NCBI GenBank assembly: GCA_027627225.1
Contig: CM051029.1
Coordinates: 4,773,754 to 4,837,753, forward strand
Length of the DNA stretch: 64,000 nucleotides
Direction of reading: 5' to 3'
Source of the DNA: Congeria kusceri
Lineage: Eukaryota; Mollusca; Bivalvia; Myida; Dreissenidae
Made by a program: the position numbers and the translations under genes. How positions within the stretch are numbered: position 1 is the first letter of the stretch; every line of letters begins with the position of its first letter. Positions 1 through 11,811 of this stretch are shown here, in pieces. The notes below the pieces were generated by a model, which saw nothing but the letters and a program-made list of their open reading frames with translations, did not search any database and was not told where the DNA came from.

Positions 1-344
1 CATTCGAATCACATTCCGGTGCAACAATCTCTATTATGTTTTTAAATCATTTATCCATTTATCAGCAATTACGACATGTTCTCTTTGAGGTATATTTGCG
101 ACATATCCTAATAATCGTGTTACTTTGATGTTTCATGAAGTAAATGTTTTAACTTTTGCTCATAAATTTGGTACAGAGACGGAACATCTGTAAGTTTTCA
201 ACATTTAATTAAATCAATACACACCTGGTAATATAAAAGGACGTCAACAGCTGTTTGATTCAAGTGTAGTTTGTTAACTGATTACACACACGGCGTGGTT
301 CACGTGTTATCTAATGATTGTTTAAGGCGTTTCTTTTGTTTCAG
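1..344. other. Non-coding flank upstream of the first Ig exon
   Basis: No coding region is supported here. From about 130 the sequence resembles 50,725-50,910: both contain a 'catgaagta.atgtttta' stretch followed by similar T-rich sequence. So the segment duplicated between the start of the window and 50.7-51.7 kb includes intron sequence upstream of the first Ig exon. Confidence 0.5.
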
Positions 345-644
345 GGCCACTCTCTTCGCTTTCTCTGCGTCCACAGAATGACGTTTCCTACATTATATAT
401 AACGAAGCATCAACGTTTACATGCACCACTTCACAGACTATGCCTCAGACTAATGTATATTGGATTGAAGATGACAGGAACATCACTGATATTGCCAACA
501 GTTCATACATCGCTGATGTCGTATCCAGCAGTTTGAGATTTACACCGACTGAATACCGTGATGGGAATTTGTCTTGTTTAGCGCAGTATGTTTACAAAAC
601 CATCAGCGTAATTCTCAACAAAAGCACGAGAACGAAAGTACAAT
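345..644 (+). pseudogene. Ig-like exon A1 (open)
   Basis: The exon is 300 nt, phase 1 to phase 1, with acceptor 'tttcag' and donor 'gtaaga'. It reads open throughout. The Ig hallmarks are a first cysteine in 'STFTCTTS', tryptophan in 'NVYWIED' and a second cysteine in 'GNLSCLAQY'. It ends in a '...VQC' codon split by the intron. Its closest relative in the window is 50,911-51,218, roughly 85% alike by eye, including flanking intron sequence. It is classed with the pseudogene because neighbouring exons of the same copy are broken. Confidence 0.8.
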
Positions 645-902
645 GTAAGAACAACCAATATTTGTTTGTTTGTTTGTTTGTTTCTTTATGTTTGTTTCTT
701 TGTGTTTGTCTGTTTTTCCTTATTTCTGTCCATTGGACCGTCCGTCTGTCATCCTGTTTGAAATCCGTCAGTCCGTCCCTGTCTACCTGTTTGTCGGTCT
801 GGCCATCCTTTCATCTGTGTCTTTGCCAAATTATTGTTTTAAACGCATAATTATAATAATGTAAAACAAAATAAAAAACACATGCATTGATTGTTCATTC
901 AG

Positions 903-1178
903 ATCCAGTTTCAAAACCGGTTGTGTCAATAAGTGCTGTAGTCATTAACAGCACAATCAGTATTCGCGAAGGCAGAGTGATTGAATTTAGATGTTCGTCT
1001 TCCGGATACCCAACCCCGTCTTACCGGTGGAACCACCCAAAACGTGTTTAACATTCATTTTTAGTCGCAATGAAAAAAACCGTTTCGCGCAAGGCATCGA
1101 GCACGTATCATTCACTGGATGGAACCATTAGTACACATACTACAGAGAGCACGACGTCCGTCAATATCAATGTATTAT
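903..1178 (+). pseudogene. Ig-like exon A2, in-frame TAA
   Basis: The exon follows 'cag' and ends at donor 'gttagt'. It begins 'DPVSKPVVSI', and the first Ig cysteine is in 'IEFRCSSSGYP', followed by 'SYRWNHP'. TAA at 1,049-1,051 stops it. The paralogue at 51,469 has about 18 extra nucleotides at this place, so a small deletion probably created the stop. The same frame is open again afterwards and runs to '...TSVNINVL' and the donor. Confidence 0.75.
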
Positions 1179-1396
1179 GTTAGTTCGTTTGTTGATGCCT
1201 TTAAATTTATATTGTGTATTTTAAGAAACGCTGGATAACAAATGCTGTAAATTTTAAACGTCATATGCGAAGTAATTATATTAAGTATCTTATGGTAATA
1301 GTCATATTTTTAGATATCAGACTTCTGTCGCTTTTTTATAAGACATACTATTCATTCATTACACACCCGCCTTCTATCAACAATTTATTAGTAAAG

Positions 1397-1651
1397 ACCT
1401 TGGGCTGGCCCTCGTTGACAATGGTATCAGAGTGCTTAGAGGTGACGACATCGACATCGTCTGTGAAAGTGACTCCAATCCTCCGGCCACGGGATTCTGG
1501 CAGGGGCAGCAGGCCAATTCCTCTTTACTGACCGTCCCCAGTATACAGCATGATACGGCTTGGACATGCATTGCTTCGAACACCATGATTGAAGAAAACA
1601 GAACGACGCCAACGGAAACTGTAACGAGAAACTTGTCCGCTACAGTATTGT
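1397..1651 (+). pseudogene. Ig-like exon A3 (open)
   Basis: The exon is 255 nt, phase 1/1, with acceptor 'gtaaag' and donor 'gtgagt'. It is open throughout. Cysteines are in 'DIDIVCESD' and 'AWTCIASN', with a tryptophan in 'GFWQGQ', giving a short C2/I-type Ig fold. Exon length and phase match its neighbours. Its 3' end is partly repeated 34 nt downstream. Confidence 0.75.
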
Positions 1652-1684
1652 GTGAGTAAAAATATATGTTCCGAATAAATGTTA

Positions 1685-1761
1685 ATCGAACACCGTGATT
1701 GAAGAAGACGGAACGACAACAACCCAAGTTGTAACAAGAAATGTGTCCGTAAATGTAATAT
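1685..1761 (+). pseudogene. Partial tandem repeat of the 3' end of Ig exon A3
   Basis: This 77-nt stretch repeats the last part of exon A3, from the 'SNTMIEENRTT' coding segment to the splice donor. It has substitutions and its own donor-like 'gtaaga'. It has no acceptor or first half, so it is a duplicated exon fragment. Confidence 0.7.
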
Positions 1762-2527
1762 GTAAGAACTAATATAATCATATATTTTGAGTAAATGTAT
1801 ATCGTTTGTAAGTACGTAGATGTGTTTATAATTTTCTTTCACAATAAACTCCGAGTTATTATAGAAACCTGTGTAATAAATATAATTATCTACCAAAACG
1901 CATATTAACGGTCTCAAGCCACCTTTGAAATTGCAAAGATGAATGTTGTATTTCTACTTTGGAATTGAAAACATGTTATAAAAGGCTTTATTTCTCAAAC
2001 GATTCGCCTGTACAATATCACGCTATAGAGAATGTGTCATAGTTTAATTTACACAACTCTTCTTTCGAAATACAAAAACATATGCATGTTTCGTATAACT
2101 AATACAATAACACTGTCCAGTACAATGAAGTTTTTCAAAAAAATCATAGTGTCGTGTATTAAATTTAACTGTTCAAACTTATTTTCGCAGGAACACAAGA
2201 ATAGTAATGGCTTCGGTGATTTGTATCAATACTATAAATATTAATTGTTTGAACATTAACAGGAAATCAAACATCAGATGCCAGATATTCTGTCACTCAA
2301 TAATCATTAAACATATTGACGCCTTCACAATTTGAATATGACAGTAACAATAATCATGTTGGAATGTTTGCACGAAAACAATAAAGTTAATTTATGTCTT
2401 TAACGGAATTATGTTTCTTTAAGCATTTCACTGACTAATACTTGGAACTTTCTTATTTTAAACGTATAAAGTGTTAATAACGATTGTGTTTCTTTTAACA
2501 AATTGATATCAATTGATATCTTTGTAG

Positions 2528-2835
2528 ATGGACCTGTTGTTCCTACGATCATCTATCACATTCTACCAAACTCAGATAAAAGTTGGATTGCAACAACAAA
2601 CGAAACCATAAGAGTTATAGTTGGACGTACCGTTAAGTTGGTGTGTTTAGTAACAGTATGCCGACTTGTGTATATTCCTGGGGCCCAGGACACGAATGGG
2701 GTATTCGAATCATAGCAAATGTCACACGCACAACGAACACAAACTACACATGCACGGCGAAGAATACCATGGAGACCACATTTAAAGGAAACGTAACTGG
2801 TAGAAAATGTTCAACAGTATATCTAAATGTACTAT
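2528..2835 (+). pseudogene. Ig-like exon A4, one-base frameshift
   Basis: The exon follows 'tttgtag' and starts 'DGPVVPTI'. Its length is 308 nt, one short of a multiple of three. The reading frame is open to 'TVKLVC' and then continues one frame over as 'FSNSMPTCVYSWGPG...NYTCTAKN'. One missing T in the TTT run near 2,646-2,648 accounts for this. The donor 'gtacat' is weak compared with its neighbours. Confidence 0.75.
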
Positions 2836-2945
2836 GTACATATTAGAATCGACTATATAGTTCATCCAACAATAACTTGAATTGAAATGAAATATAGCAG
2901 GCTATACCTATTTATTTATAAGTTAAAAAGTAATTTACTTTACAG

Positions 2946-3236
2946 ATTGACCTGGCAACATAATAGCCAAATACAGCAACAGCACACAGATATACCAAGT
3001 TCTTAAAGTCATTAAAGGATGGTCGTTCACAATATCGTGTTTTGCTAGCAGTATTCCAGCTCCTAGTAGTTCAGGGTATGGCCCTGGGGCACATGAAGGA
3101 AATGTCCTGTTCATTATCGATGCGAGCACTGACCTGAACACAAATTTAACATGCAGAGCAGTTAACAGCATGGTAGCTAGTGTGGGACATAGCGTTAAGG
3201 AGACAGCGCACCTAACATTTATCTTTAATGTGCTAT
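2946..3236 (+). pseudogene. Ig-like exon A5, TGA in second codon
   Basis: The exon is 291 nt, phase 1/1, with acceptor 'ttacag' and donor 'gtaagt'. It encodes a full Ig domain with 'SFTISCFASS' and 'TNLTCRAVNS'. Codon 2 is TGA (2,948-2,950). The equivalent position in exon A4 is glycine (GGA, 'DGP'), so a single G-to-T change explains the stop. The rest is intact. Confidence 0.75.
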
Positions 3237-3476
3237 GTAAGTAATGTCAAACAATATTGGGCGTAAGTGTACATGGATTGTCTTATTTTAATATCTTATA
3301 TAATTTTCATTTAGATTTTGAAAAGAATCTACATTTTTGATTTGCTTCCAGCAAGTGTATTACATTTCATAATTCCAATCATCAAAATGGTTTCCATAAA
3401 TACTTGCATGTATACTCATCCCTAAATATTAATTGCAATTAAAAAAAATGTATGATATGTTTAATTGATGTTACAG

Positions 3477-3745
3477 ACGTTTGCAGAACCAACGCGTTTT
3501 ACTCAACTCGTCTCTTACAGTTACATGCACCTTAACTAATGCTGGTAATCCACCAGCCTCAACCTTTAAATGGATAAGGAAAGACACGAGTACAGTGGTG
3601 GGTACAGGACAAACGCTAACAATCAACAACATTGGATTGACCGATGAAGGGGAATACCAATGTAATGCATCGAACAAAATGCAGCCTTTTGGATATGAAG
3701 TAGTGTACGGAATCAGTCAGTCGACAATCTATATAAACGTTGCAT
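3477..3745 (+). pseudogene. Ig-like exon A6, mostly intact C2/I-type domain
   Basis: This is a well-formed Ig domain: 'SLTVTCTLTN', 'STFKWIRKD' and 'DEGEYQCNASN', ending 'STIYINVA' with donor 'gtaagt'. With acceptor 'ttacag' at 3,471-3,476 the exon is 269 nt. That puts the first codons one base out of frame with the domain, so either a base was lost near the 5' end or another acceptor is used. The 5' part before the B strand is short for the family. Confidence 0.7.
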
Positions 3746-4222
3746 GTAAGTTAAATAACCATTGCGTTGATATTTAAATGTGTTATACCTATAACTTTAA
3801 AGAACACAATTAAATTCATAAATAAATGTACAAAAAATGCATTATATTAGCGTCATACATGCAATATCTGAAGTTACTTAATTATCAACACAAACATATA
3901 TCTGAGTAAACCAATCCGGCGTTTTAAGAAATTGTGAGAAAAACGTTATAGAATGTGTGTATATTGTTTATATTGAAAATACAGGACACGATGCAAAAAT
4001 AATTGTGATTTATTATGACTATTCGTCACTCCGTATTGTGTTCAAACTTTTTAACGTTTGGAAAGTTAATGTTTAATTGACCACATTAAACTATTAATTA
4101 AAATTAGGTTATTTCATTGTGTATCACACAATGTCTACTTTATTTGAAAAAAACATGTTTCAATTATTTGTATTGGTATATTGGTGTTCAGATATATATT
4201 TAACAAGCAAGTTTTCTTCTAG

Positions 4223-4516
4223 ACGGGACATTTATACGGGCGTTCAGGGCAAATGAATCAAACAATACCATCATTGTTGACCAAGGCGAAACAGTGGAGC
4301 TGGTATGTTATGCCGATGGCAACCCTGAACCTGATGTGAGTATCGTCAATGCAACTAGTGGAAGTGAAACAAGCCTAGTTGAGACAGAAGCACATAAAGC
4401 CAAAACTCACGTAAACCAAGCAAGATGTGAATACGATTCTGGAATATATAAATGATTGGTTCAAAACCGTTATAACAAAGAACAACACAAACAGTTACTG
4501 ACTCTATTCATTAAAT
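4223..4516 (+). pseudogene. Ig-like exon A7, second Ig cysteine replaced by TGA
   Basis: The exon is 294 nt, phase 1/1, with acceptor 'tcttctag' and donor 'gtaagt'. It encodes 'ETVELVCYADGNPEP', then 'DSGIYK' followed by TGA at 4,453-4,455 and 'LVQNRY'. The stop sits exactly where the conserved F-strand cysteine belongs (TGC to TGA). There is no tryptophan in the usual C-strand place. Confidence 0.75.
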
Positions 4517-4612
4517 GTAAGTAATCAAGTATATCATACCGTACTTCGTTACGAGTAAATATATTGGCTATCAATCTTCAAACGTGCATAATACAAGCGC
4601 TTTCTTGCATAG

Positions 4613-4934
4613 GTTCACCAAGAGCGTCGCCATTTTCCCCTCCAATGACCGAATTGTACAGAGCTCCTAACGAATCGGCACATTGAGTTTACTTTCACGA
4701 TAAAGGCCTATCCTGAACCCAAGTCTTCCGACTTCACTTGGTACAGGCGTGTAGATGATGAATGGAAGATTGTGTCCATTGACTCCAACAACTTTCTGAT
4801 CAATATATCTGATGACAAACAGCAGACGCAACTGGTGATTGTCACTGTGCAACTTGAAGATTACACAGAATATATGGTGAACGTTAGCAACACATTGGGT
4901 TGAACGGCAGAAGTGTTTGCGTTACACGCACAAT
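4613..4934 (+). pseudogene. Ig-like exon A8, paralogue of the Ig exon at 58.9 kb
   Basis: It encodes 'AYPEPKSSDFTWYRRVDD', 'NNFLINISDD' and 'DYTEYMVNVSNTLG', then TGA at 4,901-4,903. The matching domain at 58,927-59,213 has serine at that place. The exon is 322 nt with a frame change between its start and 4,690. In the paralogue this Ig exon is the last before FN3. Here no FN3, membrane or phosphatase exon follows within the next several kb. Confidence 0.75.
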
Positions 4935-5617
4935 GTAGGTATATATTACAACGTTGAATATGTTTTTTGTAAATTAGTTTGTAACTTAACACACAGTAAC
5001 ACCTAACTAGAGTTTAAAAATCGATTCAGATAGTCGATTGTCAATTATGATCGCGAATGTATATACATATATTTTATTTATTATATACGATTACATGTAT
5101 ATAAATAGTTGATAGTAATGTAATGCGTTGTGCCGACAGTAATATTAGTATATTTCATAATCCGCGTAATACCAATACTGGCTAAGTTGCATAATTGAGA
5201 AAGACATGTTGAAAAGAACAGTTTGAATCTCCATCCGTTGGTGGATCTATAGATATAATACCAGGATCATGTTTTATACTTTTAATAGTATTCAACCGTA
5301 TTCATATATTTGATAACAAGCAATTAAAAAAATGTTGTTTTTCCACAACCTGCTATGTTTAAGGTACACATGATGTTAGTCAATAGACGTACAGAAAACG
5401 TATAGACATGAGAAAGGAAATGCTCAATTTATTCTAGTGAACACATTCAAGTAAATTATAAACACGATTATATAAAAATGCGCAAAATGTGTGCATACGT
5501 AACAACTGTAACTTATACAGGACCTCCAGGATCACGGTAGTCTGTGGCGACTTGCTTTCACTGTTTCCTAGACTATCGTCCATTGTGTTTATTGAGGTTC
5601 ATGTGATTTGTTGTTTT

Positions 5618-5706
5618 AGGGCCTTGCTAACATTGCTATACCCTGAGCCCCAAGTAGTGGAAGTTGGGTTAAACAAGGTAGTTAAACTAGTAACAAGTAA
5701 ATTCTG
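5618..5706 (+). pseudogene. Fragment of another Ig-like exon
   Basis: After 'gttttag' the sequence can be read as '..LLYPEPQVVEVGLNKVV', ending near 'KLVTSKF'. This resembles the A and B strands of the Ig exons upstream, up to the place where 'KLVC' would be expected. It stops at about 5,706. Only the first third of a domain remains, and a palindrome-rich repeat follows within about 50 nt. Confidence 0.4.
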
Positions 5707-5756
5707 ATATTAAAAGCACGTTCTGGTCGTATCGATTTACTTCATAAATTGAGTAC

Positions 5757-5935
5757 ACTTGAGTATGACGTACCATTTGGGTCAAAAGTACATATACGCA
5801 CTGCAGCTTAAAATAGATGTGACTGCAGTCATAAACTTGTAACCGCGGTTACAATTTTATGATTGCAGTTATAAATTTATAACAGTCGTCATAACTTTGT
5901 AACCGCGGTTACATTTTGTCTGACCCAAAGTTATA
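5757..5935. repeat. Palindrome-rich dispersed repeat, copy 1
   Basis: It contains short perfect palindromes such as 'tgactgcagtca' and 'gtaaccgcggttac' and is bounded by 'tttgggtca' and 'tgacccaaa'. An inverted copy lies at 41,640-41,815, just upstream of the receptor signal-peptide exon, and shares 'gtatgacgtacc.tttgggtcaaaagtac'. The structure suits a small inverted-repeat element. Confidence 0.65.
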
Positions 5936-6488
5936 AATAAGCACGCAGTCTGCTTGACCAATGAAATTACATCTTACAAAACGCCTAAACAGTAAATATT
6001 TATTGCGATATAATCAAAATGTCATCCTCCATAGACCAAAAAATCGGCGTAAATAAATAAAAACAGTACTTCACACAACGAGTCCTCGTTATCGTCTGTA
6101 AATAAGATGATTCAGTAGTATGCACTACGATAATTTAGGTAATAAATGTATATTTTATGGTGTATAATTGTTGTTATGTTTCTTTTTGCTTTTAAAACAT
6201 TAAAATTGAAGTTGTACTTGTAACTTAAAAGTTTGCATAAAAAGGAGTGTTTCAAACTAGTCTATTGTTCATTTTAATCATGAATGTTGAATGATTTTTA
6301 TTTCCAATAGATAGAAATATTTAATTTTACAGAAGTCTATCTATATATAAATTCTACAAAACTAAGTGAAGGAGGCTAGTAAATAAACACCAACATAGAG
6401 GCAGTAGAAGTAGACTTAACAATTGTCACTTGATACAGTTATAGTTATGAAATTGTCATTGATTGACACACTCTGACCACTTCATCTA

Positions 6489-6903
6489 CAGCGTCGTAGC
6501 CACAATGAGGCAGGCTGAGGCAGCTGCCTGAGCAAAAATTTGCAGATTTATATAATTTATTAAAGAATGTTTGTTAAATTAATTATACATGCGTTATAAC
6601 GAAGAGAACGCATTAAAATGTACGTAACCATGTGTTTCTATACTCCGAGCATCAGGTTTCTTGATCCTTATATTTATCGATCGCTCGCTATTAAATTGTT
6701 GATTTCATGACAGTTTGTACATACATGTATGGGAAATTAATGATTCTGGTTATTTTGTGTTATAACATGGTTTAAGTGGCCTCCAAAACGCACCAGAGAC
6801 GTTCTAGGTAAAAAAATAATCTCGGATGGGCCGTGCACACCCCCCGGCCCGGGCCCCTCTACACTGCCTCGGCTTAAATTTGCTTGTGGCTACGCCACTG
6901 AGC
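6489..6903. mobile_element. MITE-like element with 'cagtggcgtagccac' type ends
   Basis: The left end 'cagcgtcgtagccacaa' and the reverse complement of the right end 'cagtggcgtagccacaa' form imperfect terminal inverted repeats. They continue into matching 'gaggcag' segments. There is no ORF. A G/C run ('ccccccggcccgggcccc') lies near the right end. This resembles the ends of many animal non-autonomous DNA transposons; the superfamily is not assigned. Confidence 0.55.
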
Positions 6904-7423
6904 TACTATTACTACAAACCCTCGGATTACTTAATTATCATTTTTATATTTTTATAAATAGTTTGAATATATTTATATGTCGACTTGTCCAGCTTTTAAT
7001 GGCAGCTCCCACCATATGAAAAAAATTGCCCCATAGTAAATTAATTCATCCCATAATTATATGCTGTTTATATCTTTTATATTTTGAAGTTCTGTAGCTT
7101 AATGTGTGTATTATGACTTTAGCTATTAAATAATAATACTTTTTTTCATAATATAATTAATAATTAAATATCAATCCTATTAGTATTATTGAATTCATTT
7201 TGTATAATAAGCACACATATATAAATGTCATGTCACTACCATAAATAAACATAAAATGATCTTGATACAAATGGCGCAGATCTTCTTTCAAAGAGTGGTG
7301 AGTCAACAAGGGGTGAGTCGATATCATAGCAACAGTAAATATATCAATCAGCAATGTATGCTACAAAATTTGTTTAAAGCACTAACTGATTGCTACCCAG
7401 CAAATTCTGCATTAAAGATGTGA

Positions 7424-7579
7424 TATAGAGAATACACGGTTGGTGCCGGGATGGAGAAAGTTTATCCAGTGAGGCTAAGAAATGAAAATAGGGCGAACTT
7501 TAGCGAGCCCTATTTTTATTTTCGGGCCTAACCGGATAAACTTTCTCCTTCCCGGCACCTACCGTTTATTCTATTTATC
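7424..7579. mobile_element. Short MITE, near-complete hairpin
   Basis: About 70 nt on the left ('cggttggtgccgggatggag' onward) pairs with the right half ('ctccttcccggcacctaccg'). Only a short loop lies around 7,493-7,500. The element has no coding capacity. The arms differ by a few substitutions, indicating an old insertion. Confidence 0.7.
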
Positions 7580-10500
7580 GTGATTTCTATTCAATTAAAT
7601 TTAAAAACACCAAACACTAAAGTTTTAAATAAAAAAACATTCTAGACGGACCTCGACCTAATAGCTCGCTTGCATGAATGCGTACTACCCGGAAAAAATA
7701 GTTCTCTATTTCTTAATTACCTTTTTCAAAAAGCAGAAGTAAAATATTAATAAATCTTATTTGCTGATGTCAGTAAAACACGAAAATGACGTAGTAAATC
7801 TGCTTTTGTTTTAAACCAGATTATATTGCTTTTTAAAGAGTTAAATTACGTCACACCAACTACGTCATTCATTTTGAGTTGTTAGTTTACACAATGTAGT
7901 CAAACCAGAACGCGAGTGTTTTACATGAAATCGGAATAAATATTTAGTGTTTCTCTGTTTCGGATGGGTAATATTATGCAATAGCACTCAGATAAAAATT
8001 GTATGGAATATTTGCCTCGAATGGAAACGGTGAGATTGATTCCTTTTCAATTTTCTACGATTTACTCGGATAGTATTAGTTGTGGGTGGAGGACAGTGTA
8101 ACTGAAAGTGAAATAAATCATAAAATGTTTAGTTATACGTTAAATTTTGATAACTTTTTTTCATTTCTTTTTATCGGAAATTAATATAAAAGGTTATTTC
8201 TTTGATGATTATGCTCTGTTGGTTTACCAAAGAAAGTCTATCCACAAAGAATAACCCGCTTGCATCAGATTCGAGTGTGTTGAAATGGAATGGAACTGGA
8301 AGTTGTTGTTAACCAGTCAAATGGAATGTGAGGGCAAACAACTCATTTGTTGTTTAACTCTGTTAAACTAGACAACACAAAGTTTGTATCGATGAAAAAC
8401 TCTGGTAAGTAGACTGTATGCTGTGTCATTCTCGACATTGTTGTTATCCGGCGCGTAGGAATACCTATTGACGGTATATCACAGTCACGTGATCTATTGC
8501 CAGATATCAACACGATTATACGGTCACCGCTTTATTAGGTCACTATTTGGGTTAGTAGCAGGATAAATTCATATATATGTTCAAAAAAACATTTTTAAGT
8601 CAATTATTTAATGCACAGAACTGTCTGAAAATTAGACATGTTTTCACATTTTCTTAAATTTCAAAACAATATATTTCAAATTGTAAGATTTTCGCTAAAA
8701 TGTTTTTATTTCTTAACAACAAACTAGAAAAAAAGTCATCAGCTTTACATAAAAGATTCCGAGTTTGGTAAACATAAGTCGTTAAAATATTTACTGAAAC
8801 GTTTACATAAAATTAGGACTAAAAGGGGGAGCAGCATAATTATGTAAAAGCACTTGTTTGAGGTAGTATATTTCAAAATACACTACATGTATGTAGTTCA
8901 CATGAACAAAATATGGTTATCGTTAATATCATTACATTATTTTTTTTAAAAATATTTTATAATAATGCTGACTCTGTATCAATTCATTTGAATCATTATT
9001 CAAGATAAGTGTTACTCTTAACCCATTTTTCAGTTGTATGTATCATTTACACACAAATACTTAATAGTATATAATGACATATGGAAGACAGGAAACAATA
9101 TAGTGTAGCAGGTGTACACAATCATGCTGAACAAGTCTGTTTTGTGAATTGAACTTTATCGCAGTACATGTAAAGTGTATACATGTGTGTTGTAATATTT
9201 AATTTTTCTTTTCAGATGATTTGCTGTTTGCGAAATAGAGGATAATACTTTGGAAGTGTGGGCACGCAGACATACAACTGGATGTGCAATGTGCAAATCC
9301 AGTACCAGCAATATGATGAACATTGTTATCAGCCAGAGCTTGGTCAAACAAACAGACATATGCCATTGCGGATAACACTATGACTTTTCTGGCAACATAA
9401 GCATATACACTCATATGAGACTGAAGCAATTTCGATGAATGGACAATATTCAGCACCAGGCTGTTAGTTATTTCATAATTATTCATTGCTCACACCAACT
9501 CCAGCTCTAAACAGAGACACTGTCTGGAATCCAACTATATACAGAAGGATGGGAAACACTTTTAGAATGAAACAGCTTGTTAAAAATGACGGAAAACAAA
9601 CTCTACAGCAGCATAAAACGATCATGGAGATATTAGGTATCTGTCAACATTTGGAATATACCTGTAAAACATCTGTCAAATTATATAATACTCAGAATTT
9701 AAGAAACAACTATTGTGCTGACGTGTGGGTTAGAAAATATACCCTAGTGCCAACAATACAGACATGAAAACATTTCATAGAAGTTGGGAAGTCTACTTGA
9801 GTCTAAATTTAACCAATCATGAATGGTTGCTTCTATGCCATTTTAGATCTGGGGTGCTTCCTCTCGGACTTGAGACAGGAATATACGTTTGAAAACCAGT
9901 GCCAAATGAATCCAGAATTTAAAAAAACTGCATTTCCTACTAATTTGAAGCACATAATTATACTGAAAACCAACATTCTGAAATTATAATAACCGTATTA
10001 GTACTTGGATTTATGAGTGACTTTTGTTTGCGGACAACTATATTTTTTGCAACGATCTTGACCATGGACAACTGAATCTGTTTTTAGTATTTCACACCCC
10101 TGCCTTATATCTTTTCACAATTCTTTTTTATTGTTAAGGATCAAATTATTATAATGTTTTGTGTATAATATGGAACTTGATTCATCTGAATTATGTGAAA
10201 CTTGTGTGATTTCTGATGCCTCCATTTATTCCGACATTGTTAATTATTATTACATAGCGTTTATGCGTTAAATAATCCATACATGGTATGTTTATCATAT
10301 GTACAAGTGGTCATTATACTAGGCAGTTCTGAGGATGTCACATTTAGTTTCAGCATTCAATCATCCTACATTGTCAAAAATGTACATTAACTATGTGTGA
10401 TTATGTTTGCAAATCATTATCAATGTGAACATCAACACAACTAATGGTAACTATAAAATTGTTTATTTGACACTTTTTATATACAGAGAAACAAATCTTT

Positions 10501-11811
10501 GGCACCTTTCACCAATTGCAGCGTTACAACAGTCATGTAAAAAAGCAAAGACATTGTCTAGATCTTTGTATTCTATATAGACACATGTACTAGTTCAGCT
10601 TTAATATTAGTTTCCAACCACTGACAAATGTAAGTTAATGTTACTGATCAATACATTCTATAAATATGTTTTTAGGAAACAAATGTTAACAAATTAGCTA
10701 TTGTTTTAATTAGTTGAATTATTAATCATTGTATAAATTCATGCCTGGTTTACATTACATTACATGATAATACAAAAAGTATAAAACATGACTTGTTTGT
10801 TAAGTATTGTTGATAAACTTGCAATGTGTGCCTAAGACACACACAGAGAAAACTATAGTCAATTGAAACAGACTTCAAACAAATTAGCAACTAACCAATA
10901 TGTGATGTTAGCGGACATAGTATTTACACAACAAACTAATCAAACTTTATGTTAAGAACAAAATTAGTATGCAAAACTATGTTAAGAACACAATTATTAT
11001 ACCAAAATGGCATGTGTTGAAAGTTATGCTTTAAACATTTCACACCAACAAAAAACAACAAAAGGCAAAGATAAAGTATGATCTAACATGATACTCGTTA
11101 ATTTTTCTACAGACAAAGAACAAAAGTATCGTTGTTAAACTACCCAATACACAAAGTAGTGCCGATTCTGAGCGCAGCATAGTAAAATAATTGGCAGTTA
11201 ATATTAGAATCAAAATAATTTTCGCATTAATGTTGTTTAGCGGCCAATCAACAACTCTTTGTCGTTCTGATGCGTGGCTATTAAATAATTTTGCTTTATA
11301 TGCGTACAGAATTAATATTTCAGTAACACATAAAAAAAACAACTCATAATGATATACATTCACAAAATGTATGAATAAATAACAGCGTTAATTTTTGCAC
11401 ATAAACGTACATGTATAGCAAATGTATAATAACTCATCGTCGAATGTAGTATACGTCATATATCAGACCTGGGTTAACAAGGATGATTAAAACCTAGATC
11501 ACTCCTATAGATCTTAATACGTTCGTGCTGCTGTAAATAAAATAAACGATTATTTTGAAGTAGTGTTTAGTATATTATTAATATCTTACATAAAGTTATA
11601 TAATTTTAATTTTAGATCCCATACAATATGACGGTTTACATATGAAATACTTAAATAAGTATAAACAATAATTTGAGAAAGGTTCACACGTATTTCTGGG
11701 TCACTAGATCGTTTTAAATGATAATGTCGAGTCAAGTTCTCGGCAAAATTATCGAAATATATCAGTTTTCACGGCGAACTATTTACCGCGACACCATTCC
11801 AAAGATGAAGT
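7580..11811. other. Gene-poor stretch
   Basis: No exon with recognisable protein content or splice borders was found. Several short open frames exist (for example near 9,200-9,770 and 11,040-11,360), but they show no domain pattern and are AT-rich. The sequence looks like ordinary intergenic DNA. Confidence 0.5.

Larger units (their letters stand above)
345..4934 (+). pseudogene. Degenerate Ig-array copy of a receptor-type tyrosine phosphatase family gene (eight exons)
   Basis: Eight consecutive exons each encode one Ig-like domain on the + strand. Each lies between an AG acceptor and a GT donor, and nearly all are in the phase-1/phase-1 arrangement typical of shuffled Ig exons. The first two exons and their intron are paralogous to 50,911-51,674. 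The eighth is paralogous to the Ig exon at 58,927-59,213, which is followed by FN3, a membrane span and a phosphatase. The copy therefore looks like the extracellular array of that receptor family without its 3' half. Exons at 345, 1,397 and perhaps 3,477 are open. Those at 903, 2,528, 2,946, 4,223 and 4,613 carry stops or frameshifts. No signal peptide or membrane segment is seen here. A pseudogene is the simplest reading; a poorly assembled real gene is the alternative. Confidence 0.75.

Noticed and set aside
1377..1917. Two - strand open frames over the Ig exon A3 region
   Set aside because: Shadows of the + strand Ig exon and its partial duplicate.
9156..9767. Three overlapping open frames of 67-95 codons
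   Set aside because: No domain, no splice borders, AT-driven composition. A non-coding RNA cannot be excluded but nothing supports it.
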